Both the position numbers and the translations under genes were made by a program. The notes beneath the pieces were generated by a model. The model was not told the DNA's origin. It was given only the letters and a program-made list of their open reading frames with translations, and made no database searches. Positions 37,033 through 50,164 of a DNA stretch of 64,000 bases are shown piece by piece (positions within the stretch are counted from its first letter, which is position 1; each line of letters opens with the position of its first letter). Source of the DNA: Tachypleus tridentatus (Eukaryota; Arthropoda; Merostomata; Xiphosura; Limulidae); NCBI RefSeq assembly GCF_004210375.1, contig NC_134837.1:22763586-22827585 (forward strand), given 5' to 3'.

Positions 37033-37889
37033 CTAATAAAGAAATTAAAAAAACACTAGTTTTGAAAGAAGCTTTCCAGAAAATCTGCTTCATTAATTAT
37101 TGATATTGCCAGAAATAGTGTATCTAATTCAAAGTAAATTCAAAAACAGAACTATTTTTTAAACATAGCACTAATACAGTACAGGTAAAGTATATACTAA
37201 CTCTGCAGTAGAACTGTATTTTCAGTGACAAAGTTTTCTGAACCTAAAATAATGTAGCAATTACTGATAACTCACAATTTAACACAAGTGAATACAAAAC
37301 AAAAACTTGCATAAACAGTTCATGGAATCCATCAAAAATTAAACAAGTTTCCAGGACAGAGATTTAGCTTTAGAAGCTTCACTGCTTGCTAGTCATTTTA
37401 ATGGGATTGAAATCCTTAAGTTTATGTATTTGTAATATAAATGCTATTTCTTTCTACATGTACAACAAACTGAACACAATATATCAGGTGATTGCTTGAG
37501 ACTTAAAAGAAGAGATGTAATTGCATTTAGGTTAGCCTTCCAAAAAAGAAGATGGTGGCCTGATTTTCTGATATGTGACGTCCATATATGGTATGTGTTT
37601 GTCAAGTAGTGGTGAATAACTGACTGAAAAAACGTTTGAGAAGCTTGGAAGATACAACAAATATGTGGCTGTACTTCCAACTGTATCATACACAGTCACA
37701 TAGCACTAACTAATAAGTTCAAACTCTGCAAACAGGAAACACAGCTTCAGTGATGCTTCAATTACAAACAAAAAAATGTTGGATTACACCAGCTCAATAT
37801 TCAGCTTCTAAATGTCATTGTGAGAATTCCAACATTTATTTCTGGACAATTTAATATTATGATGTCAACTCATTCTTTAAAATCAAAAT

Positions 37890-38970
37890 TTTAAGGAGGT
37901 AGGTTAAGTCTTTAGTCTTCTCAAAATTTGATATTTTTGTAGACCCAAATACAGTTTGGTTATTAAACTTCATAAATTATTGTGGAATTCTATGGCATCA
38001 TTATAGTAATTTATGATTTTTTGGTTATTTGATATATATATAAACCTAAAAATTATTTTGTTTCACACCATCCACTTTCAACTTTTTAAAAGGCTTAGCA
38101 ACCTATGGCAAGCAGCAAACATGTACAAACACTGTCATTACTAAAAGATATAACTGTAAATAGGAAATGTATATACATTTATAACTGAAATGTGACTATT
38201 TTACAAAATACTAGTTCACTAAAACACAGTCAAGACTTTGTAAAGGTCACTTTTATATTCTTAAACATGTCAACATGAATGCACACATGCTACATTATTG
38301 CAACTTCTGCAATGTTAGCTAGGTGTGGCTAGAAAGGTAGGTATAACAAAAACAATGAATCTATATAAATGTTTAATGTTATGAGATTTAAGTTATTTAG
38401 ACTAAACATTTGTGTTTTCATGTCACAATATGAAGTACTTCTAGAATGAAAAAAAAAGCATAACTTGTATTTATTTCCTAATTTTTTATTCTTGTTATGA
38501 GGTCGGTCAAACTGACGAACCACATATAGAGCTATGGTAGAGAAAGTAAGAGATAAATAATTTTACTGAAAAACATTTAAAATGTATTTAGGAGGTTGTA
38601 AAGATTACACAAATGATATCTGAAATTTTTGGGACAAAGAATTGTTTTTTAATCATAATAAGAAAATCATTTTGCACTCAGACTACTTTGAAATACACTG
38701 ATATACTCACAAACAAATCTCTGATAATGTTACTCCATTAAAAAAATCTTACTTTCTGTGTACAAAAGACTTAGTGTTAACTAAAAGTCCACTAAATTTT
38801 GGGAAGACACAGATACTGCAATAAAAGTTATAGTACAAATAATTAATGTGTGCAAAAGTGTATACAGACTTGTGTATCTTATACAGAACTTGTTATGAAA
38901 GTGTTAACATATCTATCAAACAAGCAAGTTTTTCACTACTGTTCATTGTTATAGAAAATGTAGGAGGCAA
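37890..38970 (+). repeat. Repeat family R, longest plus-oriented copy (about 1.08 kb)
   Basis: Begins near AGGTAGGTTAAGTCTTTAGT, includes CTATGGCAAGCAGCAAACATG, TTTAGACTAAACATTTGTG, and ATGAGGTCGGTCAAACTGAC. The same blocks occur in reverse order and orientation at 51.63-52.69 kb. No open frame and no terminal repeat found, so the class is unknown. Confidence 0.75.
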
Positions 38971-39110
38971 AACTGTAAACACTGGTTCATACACCAATAA
39001 GTGAAATTATAATAGCTATTGCAAAAGTTACAATACCTTCTAAATTCTGACCATGAAAATCCGTTTGAACAAACATTTTACTTCACATCTCCAAAACAAT
39101 ACTTGTTTCA

Positions 39111-39373
39111 TTTGTTTCTTTTGAATTTCGCACAAAGCTACTCAAGGGCTATCTGCACTAGCTGTCCCTAATTTAGCAGTGTAAGACTAGAGGAAAGGCA
39201 GCTAGTCATCACCACCCACCTTCAAGTCTTGGGCTACTCTTTTACCAATGAACAGTGGACTTGACCGTCACTTATAAAGCCCCAACAGCTGAAAGGGGAA
39301 GCATGTTTGGTGCGACAGGGATTCAATCATAACCCTCAGATTATGAGTTGAATGCCTTAATGCACCTGGCCAT
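39111..39373 (-). mobile_element. SINE family 1, full-length diverged copy in a CDK7 intron
   Basis: Reverse-oriented tail (GAATTTCGCACAAAGCTAC), body and head (CACCTGGCCAT) are all recognisable. Confidence 0.92.
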
Positions 39374-39779
39374 CATAACAATACTACATGGTGTTACTTT
39401 CAGCCTTAAGTCATTTAACTGCTGTTCACAATGATGTATATTCCAAATTCAACCTTTAACAAAATAAAGATCATAAAAATATTCAGTAAAACTGAAGGTT
39501 TGTGATATATTTCAATCTGCATGATGAAACATACATCAAATTATACATTTGGTACACCAAGTTTAATGTTGCCATGATACATAAGCAACTCCTGGTGGAT
39601 TTTACATTCTAGAGATAATTTCATCTACTCAGGGATATCTCAATTCATTCCAAGAAATATCTCATCCACTCATGAATTTATAAATTCAATCCAAATGAAA
39701 ATAAAACTTCTCCATCATTACCTAAAATAAAGTAAAATCATGATCTCCCACAATGTATTGTGAGTTTACCTGTTGGCTT

Positions 39780-40860
39780 ACCAGAGAGTGATTCATGTGT
39801 GCAAACCTTGATTCAACAGAACAGACATCAGCAGCAGCAGGGTGTTAAACCTTGGTCCTTTAGCAGTTCTTCCTGTAGCTCCTGGAGCTTCATTCCTAAG
39901 GTCCATAAATCATCATAAACTGTACAGTTTGATAATGAAGTTGTTATAACGACATTTACTCTGTGATGCCCAGGGATGGAACAATGAATAAATGCACAAG
40001 CTTTTACTGTCTGAGAGGAATACCCATTGGTTGTTTCATACTGTTGTCTCAGCTAATGATATACACTAAATTCATACTCTTGCAATGTTCTGATATGATA
40101 TATAATCACCTCTTCCAAATTTTTAAGGTTCCCAGATTATTTGCATGATAAATTGTCTGCACAAATGGTTAACTTTCTACTACATAAGTAATGTCAGCAA
40201 CCCTTGACAAATAGTAAAGCTGTAAGAAGTTCTTTCTTAGCAATCAATACATTCTTAAGCTATCAGCTTGCTCTAATCTTTACAAATTATCAACATTACC
40301 ATACATATCTCTCATTTCATAAAGGAACATTTCCCAGTTCTAAATTTCAAACCTAAATTTCTTACCTCTGGTTTATGCATGATCTATATTTGTTATGGTA
40401 TCTCACCTGCCATAATATAAAGGCTCATATCTCCTTCATAAATAAACATCTTCATCACTCAGTGGCAAGGCAGCTCTGAATTTCGGATGTCTTCCACCAG
40501 CAACATCTCCAATTTCCTTCAGTAGCCAAGAGAGAGAACAACCAGTGTTGGGGTTGGGCTGCTCTTATCAGTTTAAGTATTTGTGTCTTATAAAGATGAT
40601 CACTTAGTCTCAGAACAAACATCCTGCACCAATCCTCCATCTTCGTTGTGTTCTCTCTGAGCCAAAGTCTATCCTTTGAGGTAGAATCTGTTCAGAAGCT
40701 CTGGAGGTTTCAGGCTGCAGTTTATCATTTTGACTGTCCAACCACACCAAGATCACTGACAATGGCTGGTTCTTTGCAGAGTGAATGAAAGGACTAAATT
40801 CCAAAAATGTCTTGCCCTAGATCTCACTATTTTCAGTAAGTGAACTCTAATATCAGTAAC
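39780..40860. other. Moderate-GC unclassified stretch in CDK7 intron
   Basis: Minus strand has broken frames such as YDDLWTLGMKLQELQEELL and QRIDFGSERTQRRW. This could be a decayed element, but no family is recognised. Confidence 0.3.
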
Positions 40861-41753
40861 AAACTCCTCCCCTTGTTTATAAATTCTTTGACTGGTGGAG
40901 AATTCATTTGTCTTCTGGTAGATATCTAAAAACTTATTCTATTCAAGAGTTAAGAATATTCCACAAAAGTACATTAGCTGAGAAAAACAAACCAGAATCA
41001 GAAATCTTGTGAATATGACAAAAACATTTAACCTTATTACCTTACCCATTTATCTCAAAAATTAAATGGAATATAACAAAAAATGTTGTGCTGAATTAAA
41101 TATTAATCTCCAACTTTGGCCAAGACAAAGAGAGATAAAACAGTGCATTAAAACAAAATGAAAAGTAACCTTTACAGAGAAATGAAAGTGTTACATTAAA
41201 AATTGATGGGCCAATTTAAAAATACAGTGTAACAACCTGTATTAGAACTACTTTTTGAGATAGCTTGTCATTTGTAGGTAGTGTGCCACCACTGAAAATT
41301 GATCATTTTTGAGAAGAAGCTACAGCCCTTTCAAATGGAAAATACCCATATATTCAGATCACGAAGCTGTTTTCTGATTACAAATTTAGAATTTCCAAGG
41401 TGGAAATATCCATTGTACTTAATGGCACAGGGAAAAAAAAAGAATAGAAACCAATTTAAGCAACCAGGACTATTCAGAAAAAAATCTGAAAGAGGTCATA
41501 TCCCAGCAGTGGCAAAAAAAATGCAACATCCATACAAGTGACCCAAGCAACAGCATACAATATAATAACAAATAATGATCTATATCTAGAAAATAAACAG
41601 AAGTCACATGTAGACAAACTGAATTCAAGACATACCAGTTCAACTATCACATAGCTCACAATATAGAGATTCACTTAATTCCATATGAAGTCATACCAGT
41701 CAGCTACCAATGTTACTGAATTTCCATGCAAATGGATTACTGAAATAATCACT

Positions 41754-42260
41754 GGGAAACTGTCATCCTTGTAGACTAGTTGGATTATGAAAAGCACATA
41801 AGGAGGAGATATCTATTAAGGACAATTCAGCATTATGACAAAGCCTTCAGCAAGGGAAACTGTCATCCTTGTAGACTAGTTGGATTATGAAAAGCACATA
41901 AGGAGGAGATATCTATTAAGGACAATTCAGCATTATGACAAAGCCTTCAGCAAGGGAAACTGTCATCCTTGTAGACTAGTTGGATTATGAAAAGCACATA
42001 AGGAGGAGATATCTATTAAGGACAATTCAGCATTATGACAAAGCCTTCAGCAAGGGAAACTGTCATCCTTGTAGACTAGTTGGATTATGAAAAGCACATA
42101 AGGAGGAGATATCTATTAAGGACAATTCAGCATTATGACAAAGCCTTCAGCAAGGGAAACTGTCATCCTTGTAGACTAGTTGGATTATGAAAAGCACATA
42201 AGAAGGAGATATCTATTAAGGACAATTCAGCATTATGACAAAGCCTTCAGCAAGGGAAAC
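41754..42260. repeat. Tandem array, 100 bp unit, five copies
   Basis: GGGAAACTGTCATCCTTGTA recurs every 100 bp exactly (unit ends at 41860, 41960, 42060, 42160, 42260). Copies are identical except for a single base in the last (AAGAAGGAG for AAGGAGGAG). It lies in the intron between the 45.3 and 37.0 kb CDK7 exons and is probably polymorphic in length. Confidence 0.98.
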
Positions 42261-42329
42261 TATGCTACATAACAACTGTCAAAATTCACACACATCAGAT
42301 ACAATATGAGTGAATATAAGAGCCTAAAA

Positions 42330-43440
42330 CACCAGCAATTTAATAACCAGTTTTTTATTATCAATTTCTCTACACTCACCTTGTGAAAAACTTGAAAAAT
42401 ATTCAGGTGAACATTTCCTGTTCACATGTACAAATTGAAAGTAATATCTTGTGGTCATGATGACAAGAAACCCACTTGAAGTAAAAATGTATCTCAGGAC
42501 AGCTGGTACATGTATTAACAGTTTTACTAATAAAGAAGAGAACAATGTTTCAACTTTCTTTGATCATTTTCAGGTTAACAAAGTAAAAGTTTGCAACTCA
42601 CCGTTGCTGAGCACATCTTAGGAATGAGAGTATAAATGGATACAAGACTGTAGGGGGCGTTGCAGTAAAATGTAAGATTATTAATTAGTATGGGTATAAA
42701 GGTGTTCCTTTATATTGGTCTAATTTTGGTTTAAGTTGCTGTACAAGTACGGTTTCTTTGATTTTGCATTTGTATATATTTGTTTCCCTACTTAGTATCT
42801 GGGTATTTTTTATAGTTATGTTGTGTTTATTTGATTTGCAGTGTTCAAAAACATGTGAAGGTGTTTTTTTGTATTCTTTAAATTTGGTTTCCATTTTTCT
42901 GCTAGTTTTACCAATTTTAAAAGTTGTGGCAGTTGTTGCATTGTATTTTATAAATAATGTTGGTGTTATGTTCGTCAGTGTAGTTTTTTACAAAGTATGG
43001 ACTTCAGTTTTGTACATATTTTGTAAATAAATTTGGTGTTTACTGGAATGTTGTGTTTTAAGTTTTTTTTCCAAATCTAGGTGTACCTATTGTTTTTTCC
43101 ATGGTTTTTGAAGGAAATATGTTGATGTGATGAGGTGTTTTATTTTGTTGATTTCATCATTAATTTTATTGTGCAAGTATAGTTTTGTGTCTGTGTTTAT
43201 CTGGTTTCTCAATATGTTGAGTTTTTGTTTTGTCATTTGCCGAGTCCCAGGGTATGTATAGTCCAGTATGGGCGATTTTTCTGTGGATTTCTGTTTGAAT
43301 TATGTATTGGTTCTTGACTTACTGGGGAAAACCTAGTTAGAAGACTGGTGATCCATTCTACACAAACTGAAAATATCAACAAAACAACTGAACACAACCA
43401 CCAGAAAGAAGACAACTTTTAGAACAATTCCATCAAAAAA
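42330..43440 (-). mobile_element. Penelope-like element remnant with GIY-YIG domain
   Basis: Minus-strand frames show the end of a reverse transcriptase (RNPQKNRPYW, TYPGTRQMTKQKLN across a shift), then IYKIQCNNCHNF, KMETKFKEYKKTPSHVFEHC and TIKNTQILSRETN. C-x2-C, the H/C pair and the IYKIxC start are the hallmarks of the GIY-YIG endonuclease of Penelope-like elements. Stops and frameshifts break it, including at the expected YIG. The flank at 42.33-42.6 kb matches the terminal fragments at 28.9-29.1 kb. Confidence 0.8.
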
Positions 43441-43449
43441 TACATCTCT

Positions 43450-45000
43450 TCAGGTAGAACTGAAAAAATATATAAACATATATATAACGTTATGAAACTT
43501 AAGCTACTTAGGCTAAACATATGTATTTTTGTGTTATAAGATGTAGTCATTCCAGCACAGAAAAAAAGCATAACTTATATCTATTTCCTAAGATTTTTTT
43601 TATGACAGTAATGAGGTTGGTGAATTGACAGACTTCACACAGTTTGGGTAGAGAAAATAACATAAGAGTCTTACTGCAACAAACATTTGATATGTATTTA
43701 GTAGGAGATTTTAGTGGTTGCAAAAATAATATTTGAAATTTTGGGGGCAAAGACAAATTGTTTTTAATCATAACATGAAATCACCTTGCCCTCAGACTAA
43801 TAACAAAACAGACTCAGTACTTTTACAAAATTCTCTAAGGAAATCTTTCATTAATATAACTTATTTTTTGTGTACAAAAAATTGTAATCTTTATTAAAAA
43901 TCTATGAAATTTTTGTGAAGATACACATGCTGTATCAAAATGTACAGTGCAAATACTTAATGTGTGCAAATGCATAGATGAACTCAATATAATACACTGA
44001 GCCTGTTGCAAAAGGCTCAAATTAATATAGTTATAGGACATTGTTTGCTTTATGCATGTTAGTAATGTGTTCTGAAATGCATATTTAAATGAAATAACAA
44101 TTATCTGACATATTAGAACCATCATAAAAAAGTAGACCTAAGTTGAGAGACTAAATTTATCAAATTTCTTGTTTACTAATATATACAATTTTTATTTACT
44201 GTTATAAAAGTAACTAAGACTCAATAAATAGAAAGTTATTAAGTTAGATAATGACAAAAAATATAATAAAAATATTTATCTTCAATGTATGGTTGCAAAT
44301 AGCTCATGAGTTGCATCAATCAACACTGTAGGTTGAGCTGTGTATTTGCCACATAATTCATATTTTCTACCATAGGATGATTAGTTACACACAAAAAAAC
44401 AAATGTAAATTATTTTCAACCTTCAGATGTTTATGATAAACTAGTGTAATTTTCTGTTACAATTTACAGTCATTCTAAAAAGAAAAACTGGGTAACTTAG
44501 ATTTATTTTGTATTCAATATATATAGTTGTTACAAGGTCAGTGGAATCAAATAAGTACAAATAGTGTTAGATATACAATATAAAAAAAGTCTTTAGAAGA
44601 AGGTGTTAGAGGTTGTGTGAAAGAAATCTGACTGTAAGATTACAAAATACATATATTTAATCCTAACATAAAAAATCAACTTGAATCCAAACTAATCAGA
44701 GTCTGAATTCCATGTATTCACAGACAAATCTTCAGTAAAACTACTCAATTATAAAAGCTGATTTTTTTGTATACAAAACATGTGTAATGTTTACTAAAGG
44801 CTTAAAAAATTTCGCAAAAATACACACACCACATTGTTTTAATATGTATACAAAAGATATGTTAATGGAAGTATTTTTAATATGGTATATGACCAAAGAG
44901 GAGACATGGTTGACATTAATACAGTGTATGACTGAACAGGATACAGATTAATCAATGTAAAAACAAAATGGAACACGAACTAGACAAAAGTAACGTTAAC
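43450..45000 (+). repeat. Repeat family R, two consecutive copies
   Basis: The block GTAGTCATTCCAGCACAG-AAAAAAAGCATAACTTATATC at 43.55 kb recurs diverged at 44.47 kb (GTCATTCTAAAAAGAAAAAC), followed in each by AT-rich blocks ending with TGTGTACAAAA/TGTATACAAAA and a GCAAAAATACACAC or GAAGATACACATGC segment. Period is about 0.92 kb. Confidence 0.65.
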
Positions 45001-45347
45001 TGAAGAAACATTCTCCTGTATCAAGGATAAAACAGGAAATGTGTAAATTCATGTATATAATTATAAGCAGAAAATATATTACCTATAAAATTTTCTGCAT
45101 AAACTTTGCACAACTAAATATTTGTGTTATTGGGCACTTTTATTTAGAAAAATAGGTTACTTTAAGGCTTCTTCATTTTATCTGTCAACAAATAAGAGAT
45201 TGATTTTGTCTTAAAGGCCTAATAATCAATAATGTGTGATTTTCAATAATTTGTGAAAACTACATAACCTAATATTCCAGGATTAGTTATCTTGAGATAG
45301 CCAGTAAAGGAATAACTATTCAAATGTGGATTGAAAACAATACTCAC

Positions 45348-45434
45348 AGGCCAGTTATTTTCATTAGGTGTTCCAAGAGCTTGAAAAATCTTGTTGAGTT
45401 GGTCCAGATCTGATTCACCAGGAAAAAAAGGTAC
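45348..45434 (-). CDS. CDK7: CDK7 exon, alphaF-alphaG region
   Basis: This 87 bp exon (29 codons, phase 0-0) reads [17 protein letters not shown] then [12 protein letters not shown]. It corresponds to human [29 protein letters not shown]. The DLDQL segment and GTP turn are hallmarks of the CDK C-lobe. Acceptor is GTCGTAG|GTACC and donor is CCT|GTGAGT. An 8.3 kb intron packed with repeats separates it from the next exon. Confidence 0.97.
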
Positions 45435-46394
45435 CTACGACAAGATCATGTCTATCTTTTATTTACTGCATCTGTTTTACTTCTTAAAAAATAAGGTCTT
45501 TGCCTGATGTAATTTTACATTTATGTTTTTCTATCAAAACATATAGAAATATATGTTTATCCAGAGCATAACAAAGTTAGGTTTCTGAAAGCTTTTGTGA
45601 GTTCAATAAATTTATATATCAAAAAAGAGTATAAAAAATTTCATGAGTAATTTTATGATTGTTTTATGTATATACTGTTTTACAATGAACAAATGAACAA
45701 AATATATTATGCCCACATACACTGCTAACTTTTTTGACCTGCCACTTGTAGCCATTTTCCAATTTTCATATCAATGAATTTCAATATTACACCAAAATTT
45801 CAGGCCTGGCAGTATATATATTTTTATTGGGTAGTTACCACTGTTTCCTCATATGATAGTAAATTTCTATATGTTTTCTGATCTAATGTAGCTTAAAAAT
45901 AATTATCCTTTGAACAAATAAAGTAAACTGCCTTTGGAGGATCCTGACCAAATATCAATGGGATCACCGTTTCATGTTTAAATTACTTTTCATAAAAAGT
46001 AATTCTGTTTATTTTAGATTATTCATAGGTAATTATATGAAATCAACACCGACTTTCAGTTGTTAATCAATCAATCAAAATACACCTTTTCTTATTGCTT
46101 GCTTATTTCTTTATGCTAGGGGGAGAACAGTTTCTAAAACAATAAGTCAATTTTCTTTAAAAGCCTACATAAGACAACAAAGTTTACAATACCTCATAAC
46201 AATTTGATAATATGGTTGCATAATTTTCTTATCAGAAGCTGTGGGAATAATGATTTTTTTTTACAAGATTTATGAAACAACCAACCCACCCAAGTGTTGT
46301 AAGTAGCCTGGAAAATATCTGATTTCAATAGAACCTTCTCAATGTTAGGTTTACATAAAGCTAAAGCTTAGCTTCACTGAATTAGATGATTTCA

Positions 46395-46556
<162 letters not shown>

Positions 46557-47330
46557 TTATACATTTTTCACTCCTTCTAAGAAACATTAATCTCACTACA
46601 ATCTATGTTATTGTTAATTCCAAACAACCTTTCAGAACTAGCAGTAGATTTCTTGTGGCAAAGTTATCATTACCAGCAGATGTAGGACTACATATGACTA
46701 TGGTTTCTTTAACTGTAAAATATAATCATTCTGTAACAATGATATCAAAATAATGCAAGACTTTATGTAAAGATAACTGGTGATTTTCTATAGCTCTCAC
46801 ATTTACAGTGCTGATTTAGCATACTTATTTTCCAGTTTTCAACATTCTAACCATAAGGTAAACATGAAGTTAACACAAAATATGCAATATAAAAGAATTA
46901 CAAAAACTAATACTTTCAAATCTTATTTGTTGTAGATAAATCAGGAAAGCATCAATCCTCCTCTAGTAACCTCACAAACCGAGGTTAATATTTGGTAATC
47001 ATTCACTACATGTACTACATTTAACCACATTGTATACTGTATGTTTTATCATATTGTATCTTTTAGGAATTGCTCCATTTCAAGTTTCTAAATGCAACGT
47101 TTTCTGACAGTCATTCTCCTGGATATGCCAATAAAAATGTATTTTGGAATTATTTTCTGAGTTTTCTGATAATGAAAAAAAATAAATATTAACTTACTTT
47201 ACTAGTAAGTAAATTAAAGCCTAAATTTATTCTACTTAAATTGTATTTGAAGAAAAATTTGATTTAATTTGTCAGAAAAGTTATGTTCATTAAGAAAATT
47301 AATGTTTTTTTAATTTCATGTTATACTTAC

Positions 47331-47449
47331 CTGGTCACAACTTGGTGGGTGTATACTCTGTTTGGTGATCCAAAAAATTTTGCAAGACCAAAATCACCAA
47401 GTTTTAATACTCCTTTCCTATCTATTAACAAGTTATTAGGCTTTAAGTC
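47331..47449 (-). CDS. CDK7: CDK7 exon with catalytic loop, DFG motif and T-loop
   Basis: This 119 bp exon encodes DLKPNN, then KLGDFGLAK and [12 protein letters not shown]. It supplies the catalytic Asp (human D137), the Mg-binding Asp of DFG, and the activation segment with both CDK7 phosphosites (human S164 and T170) conserved. A split AG codon carries over to the next exon. The acceptor is TTTTTACAG and the donor is CAG|GTAAGT. It lies 9.4 kb downstream of the preceding exon and 0.8 kb before the following one. All catalytic residues visible here are intact, so the gene looks functional. Confidence 0.97.
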
Positions 47450-48625
47450 CTGTAAAAAGAAAACAAAATGAAGCTGTAGTTATGAATCAGGTGTCATCTG
47501 TGCATTATGTATCTAATATATCTGTTCCATGAAAAATTACTTTGTGAAATATTGTACTCCTCACTTGTATACCTTAACAGTTAAAAGATTAAGTTTTTGT
47601 AACTTTCAAGTAAAAAAAAAAGTCAGTCTTAAATCATTGTTTAATTATCATGAAACTAGAATTTCTTTTGTTATGATACAAATTTGATAAAATATGTGAA
47701 GTCATGGAAAACAATAATGTTACATGGTCCACTGATACTGTACAGCAAACAGTTCAACCAGTATAAAAAAACTGTACGTAGTTTCAAAAGAAACAATCTC
47801 ACCATCACACAGCATTGTATTTTTGTGTTGTTGCTCATATCTTAAAATGTTATATTGCCAAAATGATGTGGTCATGCCCAAGGCTTTCAATTTCTGAATA
47901 TAACATTCACTCAAAGCTAGAAAGAATCAAAACATTGTACTGCTTTGTCACGCAACATTGGTCAAAAAAAAGATTTTACCCTCCAATCTTTGAAAAAGCC
48001 ATGCTCACTATGGAGAATGATTACAGTCCCATTCCAAGACAATGACTTCTTCTAGATGAAAGATGAAAACATTACAAGTTTTTGAAACAGCTCACCAAAT
48101 GAATCACTATCCTTGATTTAAATATCTGACGACTTAATCTTATTTTCAAATACTATGATATGTACTCAGAAACTAAGTTACCTACTTCTATAAACACTAG
48201 AGATAGAGGTTATTCTAAAGAAATGTAAGGAGTATACACTCCATTAATGTTGATCTGGCAACTCTCTTATATAGCAATTTAAAGCTATTCATGACTTATA
48301 TTATTAAACAAGGAGCACTATATATGACTTGGTTCAGTACTGAAGAAATGAAGGTTACATTTTCCTTAACTGAAAATGTATTTTAAATAATAATTACCAC
48401 CACTCATTACATAGCTATTACTCAACCTCAAAGGTTTACTTGTTTGCCAACCTAAGCTCTGATTTTTTTCTCACTTGCTCCATTAAATTGCCCTTAGTTA
48501 TGTTCGTCTCATCATGCTCTCCACCTACATCACTGCACTCTCTATCATCCTACTTTATATAAGCATGTCATTCAGATAATGCAATCATTTTTTTTAAAAA
48601 CAGGCTCCATCCCAATCTCTAACAC
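47450..48625. other. CDK7 intron, nothing recognised
   Basis: AT-rich; short frames around 47.7-48.0 kb show no motif or splice sites. Confidence 0.5.
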
Positions 48626-48915
48626 CACCAATCAATGAGGAAGAAGGGCAGGACAATGTCAGTATTATTGAAAATGTTAAATACACCAATCAATGAGGAA
48701 GAAGGGCAGGACAATGTCAGTATTATTGAAAATGTTAAATACACCAATCAATGAGGAAGAAGGGCAGGACAATGTCAGTATTATTGAAAATGTTAAATAC
48801 ACCAATCAATGAGGAAGAAGGGCAGGACAATGTCAGTATTATTGAAAATGTTAAATACACCAATCAATGAGGAAGAAGGGCAGGACAATGTCAGTATTAT
48901 TGAAAATGTTAAATT
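48626..48915. repeat. Tandem array, 58 bp unit, five copies
   Basis: CACCAATCAATGAGGAAGAA starts at 48626, 48684, 48742, 48800 and 48858. Copies are essentially identical. The period is not a multiple of three, and stops occur, so it is not a coding repeat. Confidence 0.98.
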
Positions 48916-49149
48916 CCAAAACATACTTATCTCTGTTGACACTCATAACTATAATCATATATCGAAAAGGCTAGTGAGCATCTGCATAGATCATAGGTGT
49001 GCCAAGAAAAGATTGGTACCCAATATGTTCCTAACCACTGGAATCACAAGAAGAAAGCAACCAAGATTAAAGTGGATAAACCTTTTCCTTCACCTACTAA
49101 AGCCCAAAAGGCAGCAACTTAGACTCAAAATGATGGCATAATGTATGCC

Positions 49150-50160
49150 TTACTCAAAGAAAGTAATAGAACTCATCTTGTCTAGAATTACATACATTTA
49201 TTACTGAAACAAAGAATGTAATATCACCTAAATATTCCAATTAAGTAATTGAAAAGACCTTTTTAGGATGAAGGATGAGAAACAACCTGAGAAGGCAGGA
49301 CAGCACTGGGAACATAAATAATTTCTGATGTGTAAAATACTAAAAAGTTGTCAATAAAGTTGCCTATTGTAAGACAACAGTAGAGAGAGCTAACCTGTCA
49401 TCAGAAAGTCAGGTCAAATAATGAGATATAGTGGGTACATTTAGTTGAAGAGGGTTCAGTTTCCTTGTAAGACACCATCAGTGAAATAAGAGTGCCATTT
49501 CTGTTGACAAATGGCCATTGTGGGTCCATGGAGAAATTGCCCTAATTGACACAAATTCAGGTCAATTTTAGAAGATAAACTCCTACGTCATGCAAAGGAC
49601 AACTTAACTTCTATGCAAGATGTTTGAGCTTTGGAATATCTGTGTGTAGAATGTAGGATTGCAGTTGCCTCAACAGAGATGGTTAAAAAGGAAGGAGCAA
49701 AGAGAAAATACTAAAGAGAAAACCATAGTTGGGCCAGCCAATCTGTGGCTGCCTACAGTACTTCACAAGGAGTGTATTAAACCATAGCCAAAACTCTGGG
49801 TAACAGATGAAATGGGGAGGAAGACAGAGATTCAATCCCATCCAGTTGTAATTGAATGCACCTATTGCCAAAGCCTGAGAATGAAGTACTAGGAACTGAA
49901 ATGGTTGCTGAAACAGATGATCTGGTATTATATTCATCATCCCCACATCATGGCAAGCTAGGAGGCTAATACGATGAGAGTGAGCCCAGTAGAGAATATC
50001 CAAACTTCAAAAACAAAGGTCAGAAGAACACGTATCCCCTTGACAGGAAATGTAAGATATCACTGGGGAATTGTCGAAATGAATAAAGACAATGTTTTCC
50101 TTCAATAGAGCTAGATCTTGAGTCATTGCCAATTGGAAAACAATTGTAAATATATTAATC
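49150..50160. other. Unclassified repeat related to 7.1 kb
   Basis: Purine-rich, moderate GC, shares the GGGCCAGCCAA segment with 7.13 kb. Adjacent to the LINE fragment. Confidence 0.3.
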
Positions 50161-50164
50161 TCAC

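Noticed and set aside
42450..42500. Hammerhead ribozyme
   Set aside because: Only a loose match to the core; helix II would have no length and I could not pair helices I and III. Kept only as a thing to test on the family consensus.
48809..49141. 110-residue plus-strand frame
   Set aside because: Its first part is the 58 bp tandem repeat, whose period is not a multiple of three, and the rest has no recognisable motif.
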